Assembly (NCBI RefSeq): GCF_003335675.1
Contig: NZ_QPHL01000015.1
Coordinates: 124,001 to 188,000, forward strand
Direction: 5' to 3'
DNA length: 64,000 bases
Source of the DNA: Winogradskyella sp. KYW1333
GTDB taxonomy: Bacteria; Bacteroidota; Bacteroidia; Flavobacteriales; Flavobacteriaceae
The position numbers were made by a program, and so were the translations under genes. The notes beneath the pieces are model-generated. The model saw only the letters and a list, made by a program, of their open reading frames with translations, did not search any database and was not told the DNA's origin. Numbering within the stretch: the first letter of the stretch is position 1; each line of letters opens with the position of its first letter. Below are positions 31,934 to 39,280 of this stretch, piece after piece.

Positions 31934-33031
31934 ATGAAAAACTTATACCTTGTCGCTCTCCTTACACTTATCTCACCACTATTTACCAATATTATTCTTG
32001 CACAGTGTGATGGTGCCACTTTAGAGAGCCTTACTAATCCTGGCCCTTTTGAAGTGGAAACTCTTACCGAGGCAGATGGAATACGTAATGGCCCCGATTA
32101 TTTTGGAGCGACCATTTACTACCCAACAAACGCAACACCGCCATTCTCAAGTATAGCAATCGTTCCTGGATTTGTATCGCTTCCTTCGAGTGTTCAAGAT
32201 TGGGGTCCATTTTATGCCTCTCACGGAATTGTAACCATTATTATAGGTACAAATTCTCTTTTTGATTTTCCAGAAGCACGTGCAAATGCTTTGTTAGATG
32301 CTTTGGAAACTATAAGACAAGAAAATAATAGGGACGGATCTCCACTTGAAGGATTACTTAACCTAGATCAATTGGCCGTGAGTGGCTGGTCTATGGGTGG
32401 TGGTGGTGCACAAAGAGCTGCTGTACTTGATAACAGTATTGCGGGCGTTATTGCTTTATGTCCATATCTCAATACTCCTCAACTCGATCATGCGAGTCCT
32501 GTTTTAATTTTTAGTGGTGAGGATGATCCTACAGCCCCACCCTCTCAACAGGCTGACATTCATTATAATGTCACTCCTAACACTACAAATAAAGTGCTAT
32601 TCGAAATCGAAAACGGTAATCATTCCGTTGCCAATACGCCAAACGGCGCAAATGGTACTGTTGGTAAAATAGCGCTTTCTTGGTTAAAACTTTATGTAGA
32701 ACAAAATGATTGCTATTGCACTTTATTGATGGATAATCTCTTTGTTGATTCTGATGTAGCCTCTAAAATAGAACAAAATTTTGAATGTGAATCTTTAGGA
32801 ACCAATGAGCAACAATTGTTTACCGGATTTTACCCTAATCCAACTCGAGATATAATTAATTTTAAAATAATTAGGGATGTACAATTCACACTCATTTCAC
32901 CATTAGGACAACTCCTTTTAAAAGGGAATTTAACTAAAAATAACAAACAAATTGACTTGTCGCACTTTCCAGAAAGTATGTTTTATTTGCATATTGAAGG
33001 TCAAGTTATTAAACTCATTAAATACAATTAA
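31934..33031 (+). CDS. PETase/cutinase-like alpha/beta hydrolase with T9SS sorting domain
   Basis: The 365-residue protein has a signal peptide (to about residue 23), a polyester-hydrolase type catalytic domain and a T9SS C-terminal domain (FYPNPTRDIINF near residue 295 onward). The nucleophile elbow is GWSMGGGG with Ser153; Asp198 (EDDPTAP) and His230 (NHSVAN) complete the triad, and VPGF near 77-80 fits the oxyanion site. These motifs match PETase/dienelactone-hydrolase relatives, including Bacteroidetes enzymes reported to degrade PET slowly. It should be secreted or surface-bound and act on polyesters, cutin-like or lipid esters. Activity on plastics is inference. Confidence 0.88.
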   Translation: MKNLYLVALLTLISPLFTNIILAQCDGATLESLTNPGPFEVETLTEADGIRNGPDYFGATIYYPTNATPPFSSIAIVPGFVSLPSSVQDWGPFYASHGIVTIIIGTNSLFDFPEARANALLDALETIRQENNRDGSPLEGLLNLDQLAVSGWSMGGGGAQRAAVLDNSIAGVIALCPYLNTPQLDHASPVLIFSGEDDPTAPPSQQADIHYNVTPNTTNKVLFEIENGNHSVANTPNGANGTVGKIALSWLKLYVEQNDCYCTLLMDNLFVDSDVASKIEQNFECESLGTNEQQLFTGFYPNPTRDIINFKIIRDVQFTLISPLGQLLLKGNLTKNNKQIDLSHFPESMFYLHIEGQVIKLIKYN

Positions 33032-33055
33032 CAACCTTTATGTTTTATTAAATAG

Positions 33056-33271
33056 GTTCAAGGAAGTCCCCAACAAGACAAACACAATTATTTCAGGATA
33101 AGGGATTTAATTGATATAATTACAATTAATAATCTATCAAATCTTACATTAAATGAAATGCAATATAGAATGGATTCATTTAGTTTATTAAAAATAATAA
33201 TTAACAAAAACTATATTCAAGCAACTAAATTTGAAATTGAAACTAATAGTATTAAAAAAGCATATTATTAA
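33056..33271 (+). pseudogene. Probable gene remnant without start
   Basis: After a TAG at 33053-33055, 71 codons stay open with protein-like content (GSPQQDKHNYFRIRDLIDII at the start, ATKFEIETNSIKKAYY at the end, stop at 33269-33271). There is no suitable start before a mid-frame Met. It looks like the end of a gene whose beginning is lost. I recognise no family. The rest of the 387-bp gap (33272-33418) shows nothing, and no attC-like site separates the PETase-like gene from phzF. Confidence 0.35.
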
Positions 33272-33418
33272 AATTTTATAGAACAAAAGCCATATACAAT
33301 ATAGGATACTAACTTCTATTTATTTTTTATGCTTACCTTCGGTAATTAAGCAAATAATTTCAAACGTAAGATTAAACAAAGCCATGCTTTGATAGTAAAC
33401 TTAACTAGCCCAATAAAA

Positions 33419-34207
33419 ATGAAGCTAGACCTATATCAAATAGATGCATTTACAGACAAAACCTTCGGTGGAAACCCAGCTTGTGTTGTCCCTCTGAATG
33501 ATTGGTTACCAGATGATATACTTTTAAATATCACAAAGGAAAATGCAGTTGCCGAAACTGCTTTTTTTATTGACAAAGGTGATAAAATACTCCTACGCTG
33601 GTTTACACCTGAAATAGAAATGGATTTATGCGGACATGCAACACTAGCAACAGCACATTGCCTAAAATCAATTCTAAATTATTCTCAAGAAGAATTTATA
33701 TTTGAAACATTGAGTGGGAATTTGACCGTTTTCAACAAAAATGATACTTACTTTTTAGATTTCCCTTCACGTATGCCAAAAACTAGTGAACTTCCTGAAA
33801 TAATAAAGAAATCTTTAAATATACAACCCAATGAAGTCTACAAATCAAGAGATTATCTATTGGTATATGATTCTGAACAAGACATAAAGAACATCAAAAT
33901 TAACAGACAAATATTTGACCAAATAAATCTTAATCCAGGAGGAGTTATTGTTACAGCAAAAGGTGATAATAATGATTTTGTTTCAAGATTTTTTACGCCA
34001 CAAGCATCTATTTTAGAAGATCCAGTAACCGGATCTGCACATTGTTCGTTAATTCCATTCTGGTCAAGTAGGCTTGGGAAAAAAGACATGGATGCAATAC
34101 AAATCTCTGATAGAATCGGATTTTTAAAATGTAAGGATAAAAACGATAGAGTAATCATTGGTGGAAAAGCAAAAACCTATTCAATTGGAAACTTATGGAT
34201 AGAATAA
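33419..34207 (+). CDS. PhzF family isomerase/epimerase
   Basis: The protein of 262 residues begins MKLDLYQIDAFTDKTFGGNPACVVPL, the classic PhzF start, with the catalytic Glu in AVAETAFF near residue 45 and the DPVTGSAHC motif near 205. PhzF isomerises dihydro-hydroxyanthranilate in phenazine synthesis; most homologues outside phenazine operons act on unknown small molecules. There are no other phenazine genes here, so phenazine production is unlikely. I chose the ATG at 33419; a start at 33389 adds ten untypical residues. It stops 6 bases before a decayed attC-like site. Confidence 0.9.
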   Translation: MKLDLYQIDAFTDKTFGGNPACVVPLNDWLPDDILLNITKENAVAETAFFIDKGDKILLRWFTPEIEMDLCGHATLATAHCLKSILNYSQEEFIFETLSGNLTVFNKNDTYFLDFPSRMPKTSELPEIIKKSLNIQPNEVYKSRDYLLVYDSEQDIKNIKINRQIFDQINLNPGGVIVTAKGDNNDFVSRFFTPQASILEDPVTGSAHCSLIPFWSSRLGKKDMDAIQISDRIGFLKCKDKNDRVIIGGKAKTYSIGNLWIE

Positions 34208-34213
34208 AACTAC

Positions 34214-34343
34214 CGACAACAATAGCTGTAAACAATTGCTATTACAGACTTACCCTGAAAATCTCTGCGGAATTTTTAGGTTGTTGTGTACTTACAAATG
34301 TTCGCACTAACCCACACAACTGATCATAGACAAAACATTGACA
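34214..34343 (+). repeat. attC-like site 9 (decayed 131-nt family)
   Basis: The left end CGACAAC (34214-34220) with AATAGCTGTAAACAATTGC and the right end CATAGACAAAACATTGACA follow sites 5 and 7 across 130 nt, and CTGAAAATCTCTGCGG is a recognisable copy of the central hairpin, but both boxes and the inner arms carry substitutions (GTT has become ATT). It is probably an old, inactive site. It is the last repeat of the array. Confidence 0.5.
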
Positions 34344-34364
34344 ATAATTAAATTAAATCTAAAA

Positions 34365-35621
34365 ATGAAATATTACATCTACTTATTTATGCTTGTCGGA
34401 TCAATTTTAATCGTAAATCAAAATGCAATTGCACAAGCAACTGCTCCCCAAATTGAGCAATTTCAAAATCGAATAGTAGATTCAATATTTTCTACAACTT
34501 TAAATGAAAGTCGTGACTTTTGGGTAAGATTACCAGATAATTTTCAGCAAGATAATGATGAAAAATATGCTGTGATATACTTAATTGATGGATTTTCATT
34601 AGAAAGTACTCTGCAAGCTGTTTATGCTAATTATTGGGGACATTACCTGCCACATATGATACTTGTTGGGATTTCTAATCGCAACAACCGAATTAGAGAT
34701 TTAACCACTTCGCAGATAAAAATGAGACGCGGTAGTGCAATGAACGATAAAACTGGGGGTGCAGAAACCTTTACTAAATTTTTGGAAAAAGAACTCATCC
34801 CATATATTGATGGTAAATACCCAACAATGAACTATCGTACATTAATTGGACATTCTTATGCCGGATTGTTTACTATAAATATGTTGGTTAATCATAAACA
34901 TCTTTTTCAAAACTATATAGCCATAGATCCAAGTTTAGATTGGGATGACCAAAAATTATTGAAGGAGGCAAAACAAAAGCTTAGTATAGAAAGTTATAAA
35001 GGTAAGTCCCTTTTTGTTTCTTTAGCTGCAGAGCAACTACATATGTGGAATGAAGAAATAAACATAGATAATATTATGGATGACTCTTCAGAATTTACTT
35101 TGTTTGCGCGTTCAATTATTGAGTTTTCAAATTATACGAAATCTCAAAAACAGAATGGACTAAATTTTTCATGGAAAGTTTATCATGAAGATTTACATGG
35201 TACAGTTACATTACCATCAATGAGAGATGGGCTAATTTCTATATTTGAATGGTATCAGTTTAAATCACCTCAAAAATATAATAACCCAGAAACACCAATA
35301 GAGGAATTGGTAGCGCTATTGAAGGAACAGAAACAAATCTATACCAAACATTTTGGTGTTCCTACGGCACCAATGATTGACGAAATGTTAAATGGCTATG
35401 GTTACATGAATATGCAAATGGGACAACCTGAGAAGGCCTTTATGTTTTTTGAAATGAATATAAAGTATAATCCAAAAAGTGCATATGCTTATGATTCAAT
35501 GGCTGAATATTATGAGTCTCAAAACGATAAAGAAAATACCATAAAATATTTAAACAAGGCTTATGAATTGAGTGGTGATAATTACTATAAGGAAAAAATT
35601 CAAGCTCTAAATAAAAAATAA
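34365..35621 (+). CDS. Exported alpha/beta hydrolase (esterase D-like) with TPR tail
   Basis: The protein of 418 residues has a signal peptide (to about residue 24), an esterase D/enterochelin-esterase-type hydrolase domain with nucleophile Ser164 in LIGHSYAGLF and a candidate catalytic His in HEDLHGT near 284-289, and a C-terminal pair of TPR-like repeats (MGQPEKAFMFFEMN, KENTIKYLNKAYEL). Relatives hydrolyse siderophore or simple carboxylic esters; the TPR tail is frequent in Bacteroidetes versions. I chose the ATG at 34365 rather than 34338, because it gives a normal signal peptide. It is followed after 2 bases by the next gene, forming an operon. Confidence 0.85.
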   Translation: MKYYIYLFMLVGSILIVNQNAIAQATAPQIEQFQNRIVDSIFSTTLNESRDFWVRLPDNFQQDNDEKYAVIYLIDGFSLESTLQAVYANYWGHYLPHMILVGISNRNNRIRDLTTSQIKMRRGSAMNDKTGGAETFTKFLEKELIPYIDGKYPTMNYRTLIGHSYAGLFTINMLVNHKHLFQNYIAIDPSLDWDDQKLLKEAKQKLSIESYKGKSLFVSLAAEQLHMWNEEINIDNIMDDSSEFTLFARSIIEFSNYTKSQKQNGLNFSWKVYHEDLHGTVTLPSMRDGLISIFEWYQFKSPQKYNNPETPIEELVALLKEQKQIYTKHFGVPTAPMIDEMLNGYGYMNMQMGQPEKAFMFFEMNIKYNPKSAYAYDSMAEYYESQNDKENTIKYLNKAYELSGDNYYKEKIQALNKK

Positions 35622-35623
35622 TT

Positions 35624-36163
35624 ATGAATCTACAAATTTTACTATTCTTATTTACCGTAACATCGATATCCTTCGGTCAAAATATTGAGTCTTCGACTCG
35701 AAAATTTATTGATAAAGCTCATTTTACTAGGATCAATAAAGATTGGACCACAATTGCTGAATTTAAATCTGGAATTGGTGAAACAGTAGAGTTTTATCCC
35801 ATTGAAGTTATCAATTTAAAAACTGGGGAAAAAACTAACGCTCTACAATTAGATATGAATATTAAGAAACCTGAGGTTTTTAAAACTGCGTGGATTGGAA
35901 TAGAAGAAATTAATGAGTTTATACATTTTATTGAGGAAAATGTAATTCCTAATTTAGATTTAAGATTTAAAGATAAATCATCGGAATTTATTTTTAAAGC
36001 AAATGAAATGACTTTATCATATTTTGTTTATGAAAAAAAGCGAAGATTAACTATTAAACTTAATAGTTATGATGATAGTGAATTTAATAACTACACTTTT
36101 TGGACAGAATCACAAGTCGATAAAATACCGAGATTATTGGAAATTTTAAAAATAATAAAATAA
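35624..36163 (+). CDS. Hypothetical secreted protein
   Basis: The 179-residue protein has a signal peptide (residues 1-18, FTVTSISFGQ) and a small mixed domain with DWTTIAEFKSGIGETVEFYP, a paired TWIGIEE/FIHFIEENV helix region and a C-terminal helix. I recognise no family. It is separated from the upstream esterase gene by only 2 bases and is almost certainly cotranscribed with it, perhaps as its periplasmic partner. After it, 36164-36345 shows no gene or repeat. Confidence 0.65.
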   Translation: MNLQILLFLFTVTSISFGQNIESSTRKFIDKAHFTRINKDWTTIAEFKSGIGETVEFYPIEVINLKTGEKTNALQLDMNIKKPEVFKTAWIGIEEINEFIHFIEENVIPNLDLRFKDKSSEFIFKANEMTLSYFVYEKKRRLTIKLNSYDDSEFNNYTFWTESQVDKIPRLLEILKIIK

Positions 36164-36345
36164 AAACTAGTGGTTATAATATATGTAACTAACTAAATGT
36201 CTGCTACCAAAAAAACAATTTCAAGGGTATTTTATTATACAATTTATTTATAAATAAAAAGTTAACTACGAATTAAACATCAATAAAACTGATTTATAAA
36301 ATTGACTGAAAAACTCAAATAAAATTAAAGATTAAATTATTTAAA

Positions 36346-36762
36346 GTGAAAAAAATAATTATCCTATTCTGTTTTACATTTATCTTTTTAGTTGCCTGTA
36401 AATCGAATAAAACGGCAGAAATTACGGTAATTTCTTTAGCTAAAACAAGTAAGAGTTGGAATGGAAAGCTACTCCCAAAATATCTTGATGGTAATCCTGA
36501 AATAACTATTCTAAAAATAATTATACCTCCAAAAGCAAAATTACCATTGCATAAGCATCCTGAAATTAATGCTGGTGTTTTGTTAAAAGGAAAATTAAGA
36601 GTAATTAGCAAAGAAAATGATACATTAATGCTTAAGGCAGGTGAACCAATTGTTGAACTTGTTAACGTATGGCATTATGGGGAAAATCCTGGTACAGTAC
36701 CTGCAGAGATTATTGTATTTTATGCTGGAGTCAAAGGAACTCCTATAACCATTATTAAATAA
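36346..36762 (+). CDS. Cupin-domain lipoprotein
   Basis: The 138-residue protein starts at GTG 36346 and has a lipoprotein signal (LFCFTFIFLVAC, lipobox Cys18). The cupin motif 1 region reads PPKAKLPLHKHPEINAGVLLKG (H-x-H-x3-E variant, residues about 61-82), followed by a second motif with NVWHYGEN near 104. The His residues would bind a metal. It should be a small beta-barrel on a membrane anchor; the role is unknown. It is a single gene with 182 bp before it. Confidence 0.85.
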   Translation: MKKIIILFCFTFIFLVACKSNKTAEITVISLAKTSKSWNGKLLPKYLDGNPEITILKIIIPPKAKLPLHKHPEINAGVLLKGKLRVISKENDTLMLKAGEPIVELVNVWHYGENPGTVPAEIIVFYAGVKGTPITIIK

Positions 36763-36764
36763 GG

Positions 36765-36792
36765 TAACCATTGATGGCAATACCAATGGTTA
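36765..36792. other. Hairpin after the cupin gene
   Basis: TAACCATTG (36765-36773) and CAATGGTTA (36784-36792) form a perfect 9-bp stem with a 10-base loop three bases after the stop. No T run follows, so it is a weak or factor-assisted terminator or an mRNA-stabilising end. Confidence 0.4.
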
Positions 36793-36962
36793 TAGATAGA
36801 AATCACCATAAATATTTGGGTTTTTAACTTCTTGACCACGAAAAATGATTCTAATCAATCTATATCGGATTTATTCTGTTTTTAATGATAATTCACCGCC
36901 CCCACTAGTTGTTATTAAACCAATTAAGAAAATACTAGTCTAAAAAGGAAAAAGTAAATAAA

Positions 36963-37835
36963 ATGAAAATATTTAGATTTTTAACAGTTGCTTTATTACT
37001 AGTATTATTTTCTTGCAGCAAAGAAGAAGAAATTCCCCAACTGACAGAAGCGCGAGGTTATAACATGCTTCTCATTGGGAATAGCTTTTTTAGACCTTAT
37101 GCAGAAAAACTTAATGAAATGGCATTTGATGCTGGTTTTACAAATCACAATAGTACTACTGTCTTTCGTGGGGGCGAAAATGGAAGACCTATCAATTTTT
37201 GGAACGATTCTTCTAGTGCAGAACATCAACAGATAAAGTCTACACTCGATGCGGGTAATATTGAATACTTTGGAATGACTTTTGGACATGATTCTATCAA
37301 TCGAATTGAAGGTCATTACGCTTGGATAGAATATGCATTACAAAACAATCCAGACATAACTATTTTCATATCATTATCACCTTTTGACTTTCCTAATGGA
37401 GATCCAAATGGCACTCGACCAGATTGGAATACATTTGCAAGCGACAATGGATTCAACTCAATACAAGAGTTCTATGATTATTATATAAATGAGATTATAC
37501 ATAACGAAATTGTAGACCAATTGCGTATCGAATTTCCGTCTACCAAAATATTTACTATCCCAACTGGATTGGCAACCTTTGATTTAGCACAAATGAATAT
37601 TGACGGCTTATTGCTAGATGATATTGATATGTTTGGGGCACGCGAAACTTCTATTTTTACCGATTCAAAAGGACATCAGGGTAATATAGTTCGCGAAACA
37701 GGTGGTCTAATATGGTTAAATAGTATCTATCATGTCGCTCTAAATACTAACACATATCAAACAGGATTCAATACAGACTTACACGAAATCGCAAAGCAAA
37801 TAACGGATAATCATGATCCAAATTACAAACAGTAA
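36963..37835 (+). CDS. SGNH-hydrolase-like lipoprotein (DUF4886-like)
   Basis: The 290-residue lipoprotein (lipobox LFSC, Cys18) has an SGNH-type layout: the nucleophile block LLIGNSFF near residues 35-42 and a C-terminal D-x3-H block (TDSKGHQG near 236-243). Such proteins are esterases or deacetylases acting on glycans or lipids. The spacing fits DUF4886-type family members in Bacteroidetes, though blocks II and III are not clear. It is probably surface- or periplasm-facing. It is the last gene of the accessory stretch, convergent with the TlpA-type gene 87 bp downstream. Confidence 0.72.
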   Translation: MKIFRFLTVALLLVLFSCSKEEEIPQLTEARGYNMLLIGNSFFRPYAEKLNEMAFDAGFTNHNSTTVFRGGENGRPINFWNDSSSAEHQQIKSTLDAGNIEYFGMTFGHDSINRIEGHYAWIEYALQNNPDITIFISLSPFDFPNGDPNGTRPDWNTFASDNGFNSIQEFYDYYINEIIHNEIVDQLRIEFPSTKIFTIPTGLATFDLAQMNIDGLLLDDIDMFGARETSIFTDSKGHQGNIVRETGGLIWLNSIYHVALNTNTYQTGFNTDLHEIAKQITDNHDPNYKQ

Positions 37836-37922
37836 AACATAACGTTTGTAAAAGTTATGAATTTGAATACTGAAAAATAACAACCCTTATTTTTTACTGC
37901 AGTAGATTCAATATGTTCGAAT

Positions 37923-39137
37923 CTACTCGGAAAGAAGCTCTTCAACAAACCCTTCAAATTCAACCTTAAATTCTTTATACTTCTCGCCTGTTGCTGGTCC
38001 GTTAAAGCCCGTATGTATTTTACGAACTTTACCTGTTTTATCAATAAATATCGATGTTGGATAAGATAAAATATGGTTGAGCATTGGTAATTTTTCCTGA
38101 GCTTTCTTTTTGTCAGAAGTACCATATTGTGCCAACAGTACCGCATAATCGATTCCTATCTTAGATTTCAATCGATTAATTCTATTAAATGCAATCTCTT
38201 TGGATTTTGCATATTCAAATGCCAAGGCAACAATCTCAATTCCCTTATCCTTGTTTTTGTTGTAGAAATCTGCATAGTATTTACTTTCATCCAAACAATT
38301 TGGGCACCATGTTCCCATAATTTGAACTATTACCACCTTGTCCTTAAACCTTTCGTCTTTAAGACTTACAATATTTCCTGTAGCATCAGGAAATGAAAAT
38401 TCCACACTATTATAACCCTCTTGTAAAAAGGTAAGATCATTGGCGCTTGGCAATTCGTAATTAGCATTGCGTTTTGCAACGAAGGGTTCTTTCCAATGGT
38501 TACCAGAATAGAATGTCCCTTCCATTGTAGAATCCGTAACTTTTGCAGTAAACAAAAAGGCATGAGCACCGTCAAAAGTAGACAGCCTCATTGTATTACC
38601 ATCCATTACACCTTGGAGATAACGGTAATCACCTGTGGTCGTTCTAAAGGTTCCTGTTACAGTTTCACCTTCTTGCTTAAAAATACCCTTGGCAATATAT
38701 TCATCACCTGTAATGCCTTGGCTAAATACTGTTTCCCAAGTACCAGTAATATTTTCCAAAGCTTCATCTTTGGTAACAAATCTCTTAGCATTACTAAATT
38801 GGGCCTTAAATGGCACTACTCTATCAAGACTTTCTTTAATAAAGTTTCCTTTTATATTATCACCCTCAAAAACACCAGCAAAATAGCCTTCAAATACAGG
38901 AGCCATGATAAATATAGAATCATTGCGGTATTGTATCTCATCTACTTCTATGACTTCTTCGGCATTAAATATTTTCAATGTATTTGAGCTCGTTACTTCA
39001 ATATTAAAAGGTAATTCCTCATTGTCTTGTACGGCTAAAACAACACGGTAATTTCCCGCTTTTAGAGTTTTTAATTTATTTTCATTGTTACAAGAACAAA
39101 GTATTAAAGCAACAAGTAGTACTAATATGTTTCTCAT
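37923..39137 (-). CDS. TlpA-type thioredoxin-fold lipoprotein
   Basis: The 404-residue lipoprotein (lipobox LCSC) has an N-terminal beta-rich domain of about 230 residues and a C-terminal TlpA/ResA-like thioredoxin domain with the redox motif WCPNC (Cys278, Cys281) followed by LDESKYYADFY. It should reduce disulfides in periplasmic or surface proteins, for example apocytochromes. The large N-terminal domain is usual in Bacteroidetes TlpA-like lipoproteins. It is transcribed alone, divergent from pheT. Confidence 0.9.
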   Translation of the reverse strand: MRNILVLLVALILCSCNNENKLKTLKAGNYRVVLAVQDNEELPFNIEVTSSNTLKIFNAEEVIEVDEIQYRNDSIFIMAPVFEGYFAGVFEGDNIKGNFIKESLDRVVPFKAQFSNAKRFVTKDEALENITGTWETVFSQGITGDEYIAKGIFKQEGETVTGTFRTTTGDYRYLQGVMDGNTMRLSTFDGAHAFLFTAKVTDSTMEGTFYSGNHWKEPFVAKRNANYELPSANDLTFLQEGYNSVEFSFPDATGNIVSLKDERFKDKVVIVQIMGTWCPNCLDESKYYADFYNKNKDKGIEIVALAFEYAKSKEIAFNRINRLKSKIGIDYAVLLAQYGTSDKKKAQEKLPMLNHILSYPTSIFIDKTGKVRKIHTGFNGPATGEKYKEFKVEFEGFVEELLSE

Positions 39138-39251
39138 ATAAAAAGGTTTTGTATAAAGTTCGAAAATAACAACAATTACCTTACAAAAAAAAGGATAATG
39201 AAGTGTGTTTTAATTTTCTGCTTCTATCTTTTAATACCATACAACTATTAT

Positions 39252-39259
39252 TATCTTTG
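39252..39259 (+). promoter_or_regulatory. -7 box TATCTTTG of pheT
   Basis: This is an exact TAnnTTTG match 21 bases upstream of the pheT ATG. No convincing -33 TTG element is seen. Confidence 0.5.
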
Positions 39260-39280
39260 TTGCTTCATTGAACTGAAATT

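Larger units (their letters stand above)
24308..34343 (+). other. Putative integrase-less attC-like gene-cassette array (CALIN-type)
   Basis: All genes here run on the plus strand, and most are isolated between structured repeats that start 4-37 bases after a stop and end 11-74 bases before the next start. The repeats have complementary end boxes ending AAC and beginning GTT, inner arms and a longer right-hand spacer, as in integron attC sites (R'', L'', L', R'). Two sequence families are seen: boxes TGCTAAC/GTTAGCA, and a 131-nt family with boxes ACACAAC or GCACAAC/GTTGTGT. No integron integrase is in the window. Sites become chimeric, truncated or missing after about 30.3 kb. Confidence 0.5.

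Noticed and set aside
33419-34207. Phenazine biosynthesis locus
   Set aside because: Only a PhzF homologue is present; PhzF-like proteins are widespread outside phenazine producers.
24308-34343. CRISPR array or tandem repeat block
   Set aside because: The repeats are 50-138 nt, hundreds of bases apart and separated by genes, with no short regular spacers and no cas genes.
24308-34343. Ordinary intrinsic terminators as the explanation of the cassette repeats
   Set aside because: The outer arms are complementary at both ends, include a spacer asymmetry, lack T runs and recur with conserved ends but exchanged centres, unlike the true terminators at 5316, 7950 and 60803.
38496-38987. 163-codon plus-strand frame opposite the TlpA-type gene
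   Set aside because: It mirrors a well-supported lipoprotein on the minus strand and has no start context or family similarity.
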